This document shows, in pieces, positions 25,869-34,933 of a stretch of 64,000 bases of DNA. Below the pieces are notes generated by a model. The model was not told where the DNA came from, made no database searches, and worked only from the letters and a program-made list of their open reading frames with translations. How positions within the stretch are numbered: the stretch's first letter is position 1; every line of letters starts with the position of its first letter. Source of the DNA: Chitinophaga sp. 180180018-3 (GTDB lineage Bacteria; Bacteroidota; Bacteroidia; Chitinophagales; Chitinophagaceae); contig NZ_CP140772.1 of assembly GCF_037893185.1 (NCBI RefSeq), positions 2,480,001 to 2,544,000 on the forward strand. Reading direction: 5' to 3'. A program made the position numbers and the translations under genes.

Positions 25869-28800
25869 TCACCTGATTAATGTGATGCTGCCTTTGAACT
25901 CAAATTTTTCTCCGCTTTCGCATACGGCCCGCATGCTGTATATGTAGCTGCCCATCAATGACTCTCCTCCGGCGCTAAGCCCATTCCAGCCTGCGGTTTG
26001 TACATTTATCGGGAAGTGTGCATTCTCAAATACCAATGAACCCCAACGATCGTAAATACGCAGCCATTCAATTTCCTTTATCCCTTTTCCTTTCGGATAT
26101 ACCCACTGGTTATTTCCGGTTGGGCCGGGAGTAAAGGCAGTAGGCATATATACAGCCGATTGATTGCATAACAGGTGTATGCTCAGGCTATCAGACGCTT
26201 TACAGCCATAGGTATTTTCAACCGTTATTACGTAACGGGTGCTGAGATTGGGAACTACTTCAGTGGTAGGACAGGTGGCGCAACTGAGATCTGTTGCGGG
26301 GCTCCACAGCCAACTCACTACATCGCTGCTGTAGGTGCCGTTAAGGTATACGGGCGTGCCGGCCATGGTGGTTCTGTCGGGGCCCGCTTTTACCTGGGGA
26401 AGCGCGTTTATCTGTACCTTCACGGCTGCTTTGTCGGAGAAGCATCCCTCATTATCGTAGCCGGTGACATTGTATACATATTGTCCGGGCTGCGAAGGAG
26501 ATGCGGTAGGTGTGGCACTGTTGGGCATATCGATGTTGGTGCCCGTCCATGTATAACTATCAGCGCCGGATACACTGAGTGGGAGCTTGCCGCCCAGGCA
26601 TAGCATCGTGTCTGCCGAAGCATGTATCTTAAAAGGCTGCACCACCCTGATGGGTACTTCGCCCGTGTTGGTACAGCCATTACTGTCGGTCACTTTCACC
26701 TGGTAAACAGTATTTATTTGGGGAGATGCCACCGGGTTGGCTACCGCCGGATTATTGAGGCCGGTTGCGGGAGTCCATTCATATATACTGCCGCCCTCAG
26801 CATGCAAAGACATACTATTGTTAAGGCAGATAAATGTGGCCGGAGCACTCGCATTAACGTTCGGCGCCGGAAATACATTAATGGTGTGCAACTGCTGATC
26901 ACTGCAACCATCGCTGCTGGTTACCGTGAGTGTTACATTGGCCATGCCTGGCTGCGTGTATGTCAGCGGGAGCGGCTGTGGTAACTGACTGCTCATACCA
27001 TTGCCGAAATTCCAGTTCCAGCTAACATTACTGACTACCGTAACGGCTCCGCTGAACTTCACCGGTACATCCTGGCACACTTTATCCGGCCCGCTGATAG
27101 TTGCTAACGGTTTCGGATATACGTGTACTACTGTATCCGCTTTTTGCTGGCAGCCATATTTGGTGCTGACGTTGATGGTAAATGTATATTCCCCCGCTTT
27201 GTTGAGATAAAATGAGGGCGTGGTGGTATTGATTTGCTGCGGTTTGAGGCTGGCATCATAGCCCCAGGCGAATGTTGGCTGGATACCCAGACTGTCTACC
27301 GAGAAACTGTTGAATGCAGGCATTAACGTAAGCAGGCCCTCGTTGCATATCTTTCCCGGATTGGGGTGCAACCGGATGTTCAGGTTATCAATCACTATCG
27401 GATGATCCAGGAATGCATTGCCCCGGCAGCCGGCATCATCTCTGAGCAGCAACCTGGGATTGTAGACGCCTGGTGCTGGATATTGATGCGTTGTTTGCAG
27501 TGCAGTGGTTTCTTGCACGGTACCATCTGCAAAATCCCAGCTGAAGGTGGAGGCATTTTCAGGTGTAACAGTAAATGTGATTTCTTTTCCCAGGCAGCCA
27601 CCGTCGGCGCTGGCCTTGATGGAGGCATACGGCCCGGTTACAACCACTGTCTGCGTATCTGCATCTGTTGCTCCGGTGACGCTGGCCACTTTCAGTATTA
27701 CCTTATAATGCCCGGCCAGCGTGTAGGTATGAACCGGATTCGCCTGGTTGGAGCTGCCGCCATCGCCAAAATCCCACAAATAACTGGTGGCATTCACCGA
27801 GTTGTTGGTGAACCGGAAGATCATTGGTGCGCAGGTACCTCCATTCACGAACGATGAAGTATAGGTGAATGATGCATTTACGGTGGATACCTTGATGGGT
27901 TTTGTTATGGAACCTGTACAGCCATTATTGTCGGTAACATGCAAACTTACCTCGTAAACGCCTTTGTCCGGATAGTAATGATAGGTGTTACCCAGGGTCT
28001 GTATCGTGCTGCCATCGCCAAATGCCCACTGCGCATTGGTGATCTTTCCGCCTGTTTCTGTAGTCGTATTGCTGAAATGCACCGTGCTGCCCGGTTTTAC
28101 AAAATAGCTGTCGGCATTGAAATCGGCATTAGGCCCGTTTATCTGCAGGTACTTTCCGGAGGAAGTACTGGTACATCCGTCGTTGTCAGTAACCGTCACT
28201 GATGGTAATATATCGGTGCCAGCCTGCTGGTAGATATGCCTGAAAGGACTGCTGGTAAAGGTTTGCGGTGGTGTGTTATCGCCGAAGTTCCATACCCATT
28301 TCTGAATGCCGGAACTATAGCTCAGATCAGTGTTATCCGTGAATACCACTTCTGTGCCCCTGCATGGTACCTGAGTGGGCATATTAAAGCCTGCTACCGG
28401 TCCTTTAACGTTCACTTCAATAGTATTGCTGGTATCATAACATCCCAGGCTGTTTTGTGCCAGCAGCCGGAGCGTATGTTTACCAGGAGCAAGACTGTAA
28501 GTATAATTGTTCTGAGTGAGCGACGCGGAAGGTACATCGTTGCCGTCTGCCTGCCAGTGATAGGGCTGCGCTCCCAGGATCGACGTGTTAATTTGTTGAA
28601 CAGACGCCGTTGTGTGGTCGCTGGAACAGAAACTGGTCTTATCTGCTGTTATCACCACCGCTGAACGGCCAATAATGGTGACCGCTTTAATCAGATAAGT
28701 GTTGCAATGATTATCCGAAGTGGTAAGCTTCACCCTATAAGTGCCCGATTGGGCATAGGTATGCGTTAGCGCATCGCTATGGGTAGTGTAGGTGGTATCT

Positions 28801-30749
28801 TTGCCGTCTCCCCAATCCCATTGCAGGCTGCTGGCGCCTATTGAATATTCCGATACCTGGAGCGTCATCCGGTTGTCGCAGGTGGGCGCGGCATCAAACC
28901 GCGGAAAAGGAATGATTGCCGTGATAAATGCTTTCTTGGTAATAGTAGAGAAGCAGCTCCCGTTATGTACCGTAAGTGTAACATCATAAGTGCCCGGTGC
29001 ACTGTAGCTATAAGAAACAGTGTTACCCTGCCCTGTACTGCCATCACCGAAATTCCAGTACCAGGAAGTTCCGACATCCGACTTGTCGAAAAATATGACG
29101 GGCGTATTGCCGCAGACCTGTGGTGCTTCCGGTGAGGTAAAATCAGGCGTTGGCTTTTTATAGATAATCACCTGCTTTTGGTAGGCAGTGGTACCGCTAC
29201 AGCCATTGTTAGTCACATAAGTCAGTTTAACGGTGTAGATGCCCGGTGATGTAAAGGTATGCAACGGCGCAGCCACTGTAGAAGTGCCTCCATCGCCAAA
29301 ATCCCATTGATAGCTTTGGATTTTATCGTTGTTGTTGACGGATGCGGTAAAGCTGGTCGACAGATGTTCGCAACCATTATCTTCCCCGGTGTAAATTGTT
29401 ACCGCCGTGTTATGGATGCCGACAGGAATTAGCTGCTGAACAGTACATCCCTGCTGATTACTCGCTGTTAATTTTACATTGTAATCTTTTTCGGCTTTGA
29501 AAATATGCGATGGGTTCTGCACAGCAGCGGTAGTGCCGTCGTCAAAGTCCCATTGCCAGGTATCGGCATTCGTGCTGTTGGCAACAAAGTTGACGGTTGC
29601 GGGTGGTACACAGAATGGCAATATACTTATGCCCGGATTCACAGTAGGGGAAGGCACTACAACAGTCGCCTTTTGCGCGGAGTCCGGACAGGTGCCGTAC
29701 ATGGCTTTCAGTTTTACGGTAAGCGGACCGGTTGCGGTAGCGTTATAAGTGGTATGGTCAATATATCCCTGAACAGGCAGGCCATTTACCTCCCAGGTAG
29801 TACTTTGCGGTACTGCCGGCGCAAACGTGGCGCTGAACGTGGCAGTTGTTCCGGCACATATCTGTGGCGGAACAACAAGGGTAGTCGCAAAATTGGCAAT
29901 ATTAATATCGTCGACTGTTTTGCTATCGATACAGCCCAGGTCGTTCGTAGCGGTTAGTTTTATGCTATGTGTGCCTTTCGTAGTAAATGTATGGCTGCCC
30001 GGATCTTTGGAGATACTGGAAGTACCGTCGTCAAATTCCCATTTGTAGGATACTGTGCCTGATTCAACAGTGGTATTGGTAAATATCACATTCGCAGGCG
30101 CTGCACAAAATATCTTGCTGGCCAGAGCAAAATTAGCCTGTAATCCGGGGTTGGCAGTTACAGCATTGTTCAAGACTTTGAAATTCGTACATCCGTGATT
30201 GTCAGTAACTGTGAGTACCGGACTGTAAGTGCCGGGTTGGGTATATATATGCGAGGTATTGCTGCTGCCATTCAGCGCTACATTGCCATCTCCGAAATCC
30301 CAGCTGAACCGCTGCAGTGTTCCGCTGGTCGACTGCGACTTATTCGTAAAAACCACCGTAAATGGTACACAGCCTGCCGGAGGAGAGAGGGCCAGATCAA
30401 CCACTGGTTTCGACCATACTGTAATATATCCCGTTTTTACAGCCACCTGGTTACTGCCATCTGCATAGGTTGCGGTGAGTGTCACTGTATAACTTCCCGG
30501 GCTCACATAAGTAGCTTCAGGATTCTGTTTGTTTGAAGTGATACCGTTGCCGAAATCCCATTGCCAGGCTACCGGGCTGCCGGTACTTTTATCTGTAAAG
30601 GAAGTAATCAGCGATTCACAATCGCTGACAGACGAAGCTGTGAAATCAGCTCTCTGTTGTGCAGTAACTCCCTGTATACACAGCATTCCAACAAAGCAAC
30701 ACCAGATAAAGGAGTTAACAGATTTGCGGGACGTCAATGACAGGTCCAT
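25869..30749 (-). CDS. giant PKD-repeat surface protein with type IX (CHU_C) sorting domain
   Basis: 1626 residues with an N-terminal signal peptide (hydrophobic about 13-30, ending GVTAQ). It contains about twelve canonical PKD domains spaced about 80-100 residues apart, each with a W-x-F-G-D-G core (for example WDFGDGNVAL, WNFGDGSTGQ, WDFGDGGSSN), plus several degenerate Ig-like units. The final 95 residues (from YMPTAFTPGP, then LRIYDRWGSLVFEN) are the gliding-motility-associated C-terminal domain used for type IX secretion. It carries no catalytic domain, so an adhesin or surface-layer role is likely. It is a single-gene unit. Its repeats throw long antisense ORFs that are not real. Confidence 0.92.
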   Translation of the reverse strand: MDLSLTSRKSVNSFIWCCFVGMLCIQGVTAQQRADFTASSVSDCESLITSFTDKSTGSPVAWQWDFGNGITSNKQNPEATYVSPGSYTVTLTATYADGSNQVAVKTGYITVWSKPVVDLALSPPAGCVPFTVVFTNKSQSTSGTLQRFSWDFGDGNVALNGSSNTSHIYTQPGTYSPVLTVTDNHGCTNFKVLNNAVTANPGLQANFALASKIFCAAPANVIFTNTTVESGTVSYKWEFDDGTSSISKDPGSHTFTTKGTHSIKLTATNDLGCIDSKTVDDINIANFATTLVVPPQICAGTTATFSATFAPAVPQSTTWEVNGLPVQGYIDHTTYNATATGPLTVKLKAMYGTCPDSAQKATVVVPSPTVNPGISILPFCVPPATVNFVANSTNADTWQWDFDDGTTAAVQNPSHIFKAEKDYNVKLTASNQQGCTVQQLIPVGIHNTAVTIYTGEDNGCEHLSTSFTASVNNNDKIQSYQWDFGDGGTSTVAAPLHTFTSPGIYTVKLTYVTNNGCSGTTAYQKQVIIYKKPTPDFTSPEAPQVCGNTPVIFFDKSDVGTSWYWNFGDGSTGQGNTVSYSYSAPGTYDVTLTVHNGSCFSTITKKAFITAIIPFPRFDAAPTCDNRMTLQVSEYSIGASSLQWDWGDGKDTTYTTHSDALTHTYAQSGTYRVKLTTSDNHCNTYLIKAVTIIGRSAVVITADKTSFCSSDHTTASVQQINTSILGAQPYHWQADGNDVPSASLTQNNYTYSLAPGKHTLRLLAQNSLGCYDTSNTIEVNVKGPVAGFNMPTQVPCRGTEVVFTDNTDLSYSSGIQKWVWNFGDNTPPQTFTSSPFRHIYQQAGTDILPSVTVTDNDGCTSTSSGKYLQINGPNADFNADSYFVKPGSTVHFSNTTTETGGKITNAQWAFGDGSTIQTLGNTYHYYPDKGVYEVSLHVTDNNGCTGSITKPIKVSTVNASFTYTSSFVNGGTCAPMIFRFTNNSVNATSYLWDFGDGGSSNQANPVHTYTLAGHYKVILKVASVTGATDADTQTVVVTGPYASIKASADGGCLGKEITFTVTPENASTFSWDFADGTVQETTALQTTHQYPAPGVYNPRLLLRDDAGCRGNAFLDHPIVIDNLNIRLHPNPGKICNEGLLTLMPAFNSFSVDSLGIQPTFAWGYDASLKPQQINTTTPSFYLNKAGEYTFTINVSTKYGCQQKADTVVHVYPKPLATISGPDKVCQDVPVKFSGAVTVVSNVSWNWNFGNGMSSQLPQPLPLTYTQPGMANVTLTVTSSDGCSDQQLHTINVFPAPNVNASAPATFICLNNSMSLHAEGGSIYEWTPATGLNNPAVANPVASPQINTVYQVKVTDSNGCTNTGEVPIRVVQPFKIHASADTMLCLGGKLPLSVSGADSYTWTGTNIDMPNSATPTASPSQPGQYVYNVTGYDNEGCFSDKAAVKVQINALPQVKAGPDRTTMAGTPVYLNGTYSSDVVSWLWSPATDLSCATCPTTEVVPNLSTRYVITVENTYGCKASDSLSIHLLCNQSAVYMPTAFTPGPTGNNQWVYPKGKGIKEIEWLRIYDRWGSLVFENAHFPINVQTAGWNGLSAGGESLMGSYIYSMRAVCESGEKFEFKGSITLIR

Positions 30750-30869
30750 AGGGTAAGGTGCGATACGGTACTTAAAAATAACGTATTTCAGACATACTAT
30801 TGATGCCTGTGTATTATGTTTTCATATACAATTAATGGTTAAATTTAATAAACTAAAAAGCAGCTGATT

Positions 30870-31946
30870 ATGTCGGAGTTATTTAGCCCCTTTTCTTTGA
30901 GGGAGGTTGTTTTGCGGAACCGTATTGCGGTATCGCCTATGTGCGAATATTCTTCGGTGGATGGTTTTGCCAGCGACTGGCACCTGGTACACCTGGGAAG
31001 CCGCGCCGTGGGTGGGGCCGGACTCGTTCTCACCGAAGCAGCAGCGGTATCACCCGAAGGCCGTATCTCGGCCCACGATCTTGGCATCTGGAAAGATGAA
31101 CATATACCAAAGTTGAAACAGATCACCGGTTTTATCTCAGAACAGGGAGCTGTGCCGGGTATTCAGCTGGCGCATGCCGGGCGCAAAGCTAGTACAGTAA
31201 GGCCCTGGGAGGGAAGCCGGGCGCTGACTGCTGAGGAAGGAGCCTGGCAGGCCGTGGCGCCCAGCGCCATTCCATTTAATGATGTCTATCCCAAACCGGA
31301 AGCACTAACGGATACGGGCATACGTAAAATAACGGACGACTTCCGCAATGCTGTCATCCGCTCCCGGGAAGCAGGTTTTCGTGTGATTGAACTGCACGGG
31401 GCACATGGTTATTTATTGCACAGCTTCCTGTCGCCACTGAGTAATCAACGTACTGATGAATATGGAGGTACATTCGAAAACAGGATCCGGCTTTTATTGG
31501 AAGTAATCGCTGCCGTGCGCGAGGTGTGGCCGGAGCAATATCCGTTGCTACTTCGTATATCCGCTACCGATTGGGCGGAAGGAGGGTGGAATATTGATGA
31601 GTCAGTAAAGCTGGCCGCAATTGTAAAAGACAGGGGAGTAGATCTCGTCGATTGTTCTTCTGGAGGTCTCGCTGCACACCAGCAAATCAAAGTGGGACCC
31701 TTATATCAGACGCCATTCGCAGAAAGGATACGTAAAGAAGCACATATCCCTACTGGTGCCGTGGGGATGATCACGACGCCCGAAGAAGCTTCTGCTGTCA
31801 TCGCCAATGGCCGGGCCGATCTGGTATTCCTGGCGAGGGAATTCCTCAGAGATCCTTATTTCCCCCTGCGGGCCGCCTACGAGCTCAAAACAGAGGTAAA
31901 ATGGCCGGTACAGTATGAAAGAGCGAAGAGAAGAATTACGAATTGA
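30870..31946 (+). CDS. namA: old yellow enzyme, NADPH dehydrogenase (YqjM/NamA type)
   Basis: A 358-residue FMN-dependent TIM-barrel ene-reductase. SPMCEYSS near residue 25 carries the Cys that marks the YqjM subclass, and HGAHGYLLHSF holds the two substrate-binding His residues; the YqjM-like AHAGRKAST is also present. It reduces activated C=C bonds of enals, enones and nitro-compounds using NADPH. It is divergent from the PKD gene and convergent with the aldo-keto reductase. Its last codons and stop lie inside the left arm of palindrome C. Confidence 0.9.
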   Translation: MSELFSPFSLREVVLRNRIAVSPMCEYSSVDGFASDWHLVHLGSRAVGGAGLVLTEAAAVSPEGRISAHDLGIWKDEHIPKLKQITGFISEQGAVPGIQLAHAGRKASTVRPWEGSRALTAEEGAWQAVAPSAIPFNDVYPKPEALTDTGIRKITDDFRNAVIRSREAGFRVIELHGAHGYLLHSFLSPLSNQRTDEYGGTFENRIRLLLEVIAAVREVWPEQYPLLLRISATDWAEGGWNIDESVKLAAIVKDRGVDLVDCSSGGLAAHQQIKVGPLYQTPFAERIRKEAHIPTGAVGMITTPEEASAVIANGRADLVFLAREFLRDPYFPLRAAYELKTEVKWPVQYERAKRRITN

Positions 31947-32055
31947 GAATATAGAATGAAGAATGATGAGCGAAGACCCACACGAAATGTTATGATAACA
32001 AAAGTCGTGTGGGTCTTCGCTCATCATTCTTCATTCTATATTCTCGATTCGTAAT
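31935..32055. repeat. long palindrome C (51-bp arms, one wobble)
   Basis: The left arm 31935-31985 and right arm 32005-32055 match over 51 bases with a single difference, which would be a G-U wobble in RNA. The 19-base loop contains its own small palindrome TGTTATGATAACA (31988-32000). The outer module reads GAGAATATAGAATGAAG and the inner part GAGCGAAGACCCACACGA. It lies between two convergent genes: the left arm includes the stop codon of the old yellow enzyme, and the right arm reaches the stop codon of the aldo-keto reductase. Confidence 0.95.
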
Positions 32056-33047
32056 TATCTAAGGATCTTCTCCACCGCTTCCAGCTCTTCTTTGTCAAAA
32101 TGAGTATTCTTGAGAGCATCCAGGTTGTTATCCAGCTGGGTTACTGAACTGGCGCCGATCAGCACGGTGGTGATACGTTTATCTTTCAATATCCAGGCCA
32201 GTGCCATCTGGGCCAGTGATTGCCCCCGTTTAAGTGCCAGCTCATTGAGCTTTTTCACCTTTTCTATCTTCTCCGGTGTTACATCTGATTCCTGCAGGAA
32301 GCCACTTGGTTTGCTGGCCCTGGAGCCTGCGGGAATACCGTTCAGGTAGCGATCTGTGAGCAGCCCCTGCGCCAGTGGTGAGAAGGGAATACAACCTACG
32401 CCGTTGGTTTCTAATACATCCAGCAGCCCGTTCTCTACCCAGCGCTCAAACATGCTGTATTTAGGCTGATGAATCAGGCAGGGTGTGCCCAGCGATTTCA
32501 GCACTTCAACCGCCTTTTGCGTTTGCTCGGCAGTATAGTTAGATAAGCCAACATATAATGCCTTACCCTGCTGCACAATGCTATGTAAGGCCCCCATGGT
32601 TTCTTCAATCGGTGTAGCCGGATCCGGCCGGTGAGAATAGAATATATCCACGTATTCCAGCTGCATACGCTGCAGGCTCTGTTCAAGACTGGAAATAAGA
32701 TATTTTCTGGAACCCCAGTCGCCATACGGCCCGGGCCACATGGTATATCCTGCCTTCGACGATATGATCAGCTCATCTCTGAGATGACCCGTAAAATCCT
32801 GCTTCAGAATCCTGCCAAAATTCGTTTCCGCACTTCCCGGTACCGGCCCGTAGTTATTAGCCAGATCGAAATGTGTAATACCTTTATCGAACGCTCTTCT
32901 TACAATGCTGCGTCCATTCTCATAACTGTCAATGGAACCGAAGTTATGCCACAAACCTAATGATACAGCAGGCAACCGGAGACCACTCCTGCCACATCTG
33001 TTGTAGATCATACTATCGTACCTGTCTGTTGCGGGTGTATAAAACAT
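32055..33047 (-). CDS. aldo/keto reductase, YghZ (Gpr) type
   Basis: 330 residues from the ATG at 33047. The start MFYTPATDRYDSMIYNRCGR aligns with the N terminus of E. coli YghZ (L-glyceraldehyde 3-phosphate reductase), so I prefer this ATG to the TTG at 33056 or the ATG at 33011. The AKR catalytic set is visible: Asp and Tyr in HFDLANNYGP, Lys in IISSKAGY and His in DIFYSHRPDP; SLGLWHNFG is typical of the YghZ group. It reduces aldehydes such as methylglyoxal or L-GAP with NADPH. A TA-N3-TTTG box (33054-33062) lies 6 bases upstream of the chosen ATG. Confidence 0.85.
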   Translation of the reverse strand: MFYTPATDRYDSMIYNRCGRSGLRLPAVSLGLWHNFGSIDSYENGRSIVRRAFDKGITHFDLANNYGPVPGSAETNFGRILKQDFTGHLRDELIISSKAGYTMWPGPYGDWGSRKYLISSLEQSLQRMQLEYVDIFYSHRPDPATPIEETMGALHSIVQQGKALYVGLSNYTAEQTQKAVEVLKSLGTPCLIHQPKYSMFERWVENGLLDVLETNGVGCIPFSPLAQGLLTDRYLNGIPAGSRASKPSGFLQESDVTPEKIEKVKKLNELALKRGQSLAQMALAWILKDKRITTVLIGASSVTQLDNNLDALKNTHFDKEELEAVEKILR

Positions 33048-33083
33048 GAAGTGCAAAGTTTAGGGGAACAAGATAGGGTATAG

Positions 33084-33206
33084 AATTAAGAATAGAGAAT
33101 ATAGAATTAAGAAACAGCGCGAAGACCTTAGTGATTGATAAAGTAATATCATTAATCGCTAAGGTCTTCGCGCTGTTTCTTAATTCTATATTCTCTATTC
33201 TTAATT
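33084..33206. repeat. long palindrome D (53-bp arms, one wobble)
   Basis: The left arm 33084-33136 and right arm 33154-33206 match over 53 bases with one wobble position; the loop has 17 bases. The outer module reads AATTAAGAATAGAGAATATA and is followed by GAATTAAGAAACAGCGCG and AAGACCTTAG. The right arm ends on the base before the desaturase stop codon (33207-33209). The element separates the desaturase from the aldo-keto reductase, both on the minus strand. It shares GCGAAGACC with palindrome C and AATTAAGAATAGAG with palindromes A and E. Confidence 0.95.
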
Positions 33207-34127
33207 TTACACGGCTTCCTCTATCGGCAACGGCATCGCCTGTTCTTTCGTCATTTGCTTCAGCTTGTTGCTGTTCTTTACCTTGGCAGGAACAGGTCTG
33301 ATTTCCCAAACGATACCCAGCAGCCCAAGTGTTCTGATCACATAGTAGGTGATATCGAATTCCCACCAGTAAAAGCCCTGTCGTGCTGCGCTCTGATAAT
33401 AGTGGTGGTTATTATGCCAGCCTTCTCCCAGCGTGACTAAAGCCAGGATAGCACTGTTGCGGGACTCATCTCCCGTATAATACCTTTTATTACCAATTTT
33501 ATGCATCAGTGAGTTGATCGTAAATGTACCGTGATACAGTATTACTGTGCTCAGGAAAAAGCCGATCAGGAGGGTCGACAAGCCGGCTGTCCAATCAAAC
33601 CAGCCTGTACCGTTTACTTTGTTACCTACAAAATATACGGCTATTGCCAGCACAACGGCAGGTACCATATGCCACTTATTCAGCCACATCAATTCCTTCG
33701 CCTTGTGGTCCTTGATCAGGTCGAAACGGGTAGGCTTGTATTCTGGTCCCATAATCCAGCCGATATGGGCATACCAGAAGCCATAAATGTTGGCGGAATG
33801 CGGATCTTCAGGCGTATCGCTGTGCTTGTGGTGGATACGGTGATTGGCCGACCACCATAACGCTCCCTTCTGCAGACTGCTCTGTGCGCCACCGGCGAGG
33901 ATAAACTGGAAGAATCGCGACGTTTTAAACGCACGATGCGAGAAATATCTGTGATAGCCCGCTGTCACAAAGAACATCCGGATTACATACAAAACACCGC
34001 ATAATATCCAGTCAAATGCTGTTGTACCGGTGAAAAATGCCAGTAGGGGCACCGCGTGTATGCCCAGAAAATCTACCTGGTGCCACCAGTTTGGTGGCTT
34101 TCTGTCTTGCTTGATCGCCTTATTCAT
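33207..34127 (-). CDS. acyl-CoA / fatty acid delta-9-type desaturase
   Basis: A 306-residue membrane desaturase with the three His boxes that bind the di-iron centre: HRYFSH, HRIHHKH and GEGWHNNHH. The hydrophobic pairs around residues 28-60 and 165-200 fit the four-helix topology of stearoyl-CoA-type desaturases. It introduces a cis double bond into membrane acyl chains, a way to keep membranes fluid in the cold. A TATCTTTG box sits 4 bases before the ATG, and two palindromes lie just upstream of it (34162-34200), which fits a repressor that senses acyl-CoA. Palindrome D follows the stop codon. Confidence 0.9.
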   Translation of the reverse strand: MNKAIKQDRKPPNWWHQVDFLGIHAVPLLAFFTGTTAFDWILCGVLYVIRMFFVTAGYHRYFSHRAFKTSRFFQFILAGGAQSSLQKGALWWSANHRIHHKHSDTPEDPHSANIYGFWYAHIGWIMGPEYKPTRFDLIKDHKAKELMWLNKWHMVPAVVLAIAVYFVGNKVNGTGWFDWTAGLSTLLIGFFLSTVILYHGTFTINSLMHKIGNKRYYTGDESRNSAILALVTLGEGWHNNHHYYQSAARQGFYWWEFDITYYVIRTLGLLGIVWEIRPVPAKVKNSNKLKQMTKEQAMPLPIEEAV

Positions 34128-34131
34128 TCCA

Positions 34132-34139
34132 CAAAGATA
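34132..34139 (-). promoter_or_regulatory. -7 promoter box of the desaturase
   Basis: TATCTTTG on the minus strand fits the TAnnTTTG consensus. It ends only 4 bases from the ATG, so this promoter would give a leaderless mRNA. The -33 position would fall around 34160, at the edge of the ATGATTTAAATCAT palindrome. Confidence 0.45.
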
Positions 34140-34161
34140 ATTTCCGTCAATTGTATAATCT

Positions 34162-34200
34162 ATGATTTAAATCATTTGGGTCATTAAATCATTTGACCCA
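34162..34200. promoter_or_regulatory. candidate operator: two adjacent palindromes
   Basis: A perfect 14-bp palindrome ATGATTTAAATCAT (34162-34175) is followed by a 7-bp inverted repeat TGGGTCA (34177-34183) / TGACCCA (34194-34200) with a 10-base spacer. AAATCATTTG occurs twice across the two units. They lie between the divergent desaturase and HdeD genes where a regulator could block the desaturase promoter. The regulator is not in the window. Confidence 0.4.
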
Positions 34201-34316
34201 CAAAGTTAAGGGCTTTTCCCCGGTTTTTTACCCGGCAAAGCGGATTGAACATTTTAGCCCGGGCGCTGTTAGAGAAAAACATAGCACCAATCATTATTCA
34301 CACTAAAGTAATTATT

Positions 34317-34880
34317 ATGTCAGAAATCATTTCAGCTATCCGCAACACCATTAAAAACTGGTGGTTGTATCTGTTAAATGGTATTATTTTCCTGATTGCG
34401 GGCTTCATTGTTTTTGCCAACCCATTCAGCAGCTACATCCTGCTGAGCATCTTCTTCGCGGTAACTTTCTTTGTTACCGGTATCTTCGAAGTAGCCTTTG
34501 CTATCAGTAACCGGAAAGCTCATTCAGGCTGGGGATGGTCGCTCGCTTCCGGCCTGATCGACCTCGTAATTGGTCTGATATTGATGCTGCATCCTGCGCT
34601 CAGTATGGCGGTTATTCCGCTGTTCCTTGGTTTCTGGTTTATGTTCAAAGGTATCGGGCTTATCGGCTTTTCTATCCAGCTGCAGGCCGATAAAATCCCC
34701 AATTGGGGCTGGCTGCTTGCAGGGGGTATTAGCCTGATCGTTGTATCCGTTTGTATACTGGATAATCCCGCTCTTGGGGTAGCCACTATCCTTAGCCTGA
34801 TGGGCGCTGCTTTCCTGGTAACAGGTGTATTCAGTATCGTGTTTGCATTCAGGTTGAGACGATTGAAGAAAAGTCTTTAG
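34317..34880 (+). CDS. HdeD-family (DUF308) membrane protein
   Basis: 187 residues from the ATG at 34317 (MSEIISAIRNTIKNWW). A longer frame begins at a TTG at 34245, but its extra 24 residues do not resemble the family. It has about six membrane helices in three repeated pairs (LNGIIFLIAGFIVF, FAVTFFVTGIFEVAFAI, LIDLVIGLILMLHP and so on), as in HdeD acid-resistance membrane proteins. The exact function is not settled for most members. It is divergent from the desaturase and shares its regulatory region. Confidence 0.8.
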   Translation: MSEIISAIRNTIKNWWLYLLNGIIFLIAGFIVFANPFSSYILLSIFFAVTFFVTGIFEVAFAISNRKAHSGWGWSLASGLIDLVIGLILMLHPALSMAVIPLFLGFWFMFKGIGLIGFSIQLQADKIPNWGWLLAGGISLIVVSVCILDNPALGVATILSLMGAAFLVTGVFSIVFAFRLRRLKKSL

Positions 34881-34905
34881 CTGCTAAAAGCTGCCAGCTA
34901 TTGTT

Positions 34906-34913
34906 TACATTTG
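34906..34913 (+). promoter_or_regulatory. -7 promoter box of the M1 metallopeptidase
   Basis: TACATTTG is a perfect TAnnTTTG box 20 bases before the ATG at 34934. No clear -33 element is seen. Confidence 0.4.
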
Positions 34914-34933
34914 ATTAAATCTAATCTTCATCG

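Noticed and set aside
29505..29957. Long plus-strand frames (up to about 160 codons) opposite the PKD gene.
   Set aside because: They mirror the codon structure of the repeats in the real gene, have low-complexity content and no start context.
34245..34316. N-terminal extension of the HdeD protein from the TTG at 34245.
   Set aside because: The extra 24 residues do not fit the family, and an ATG with the typical start lies at 34317.
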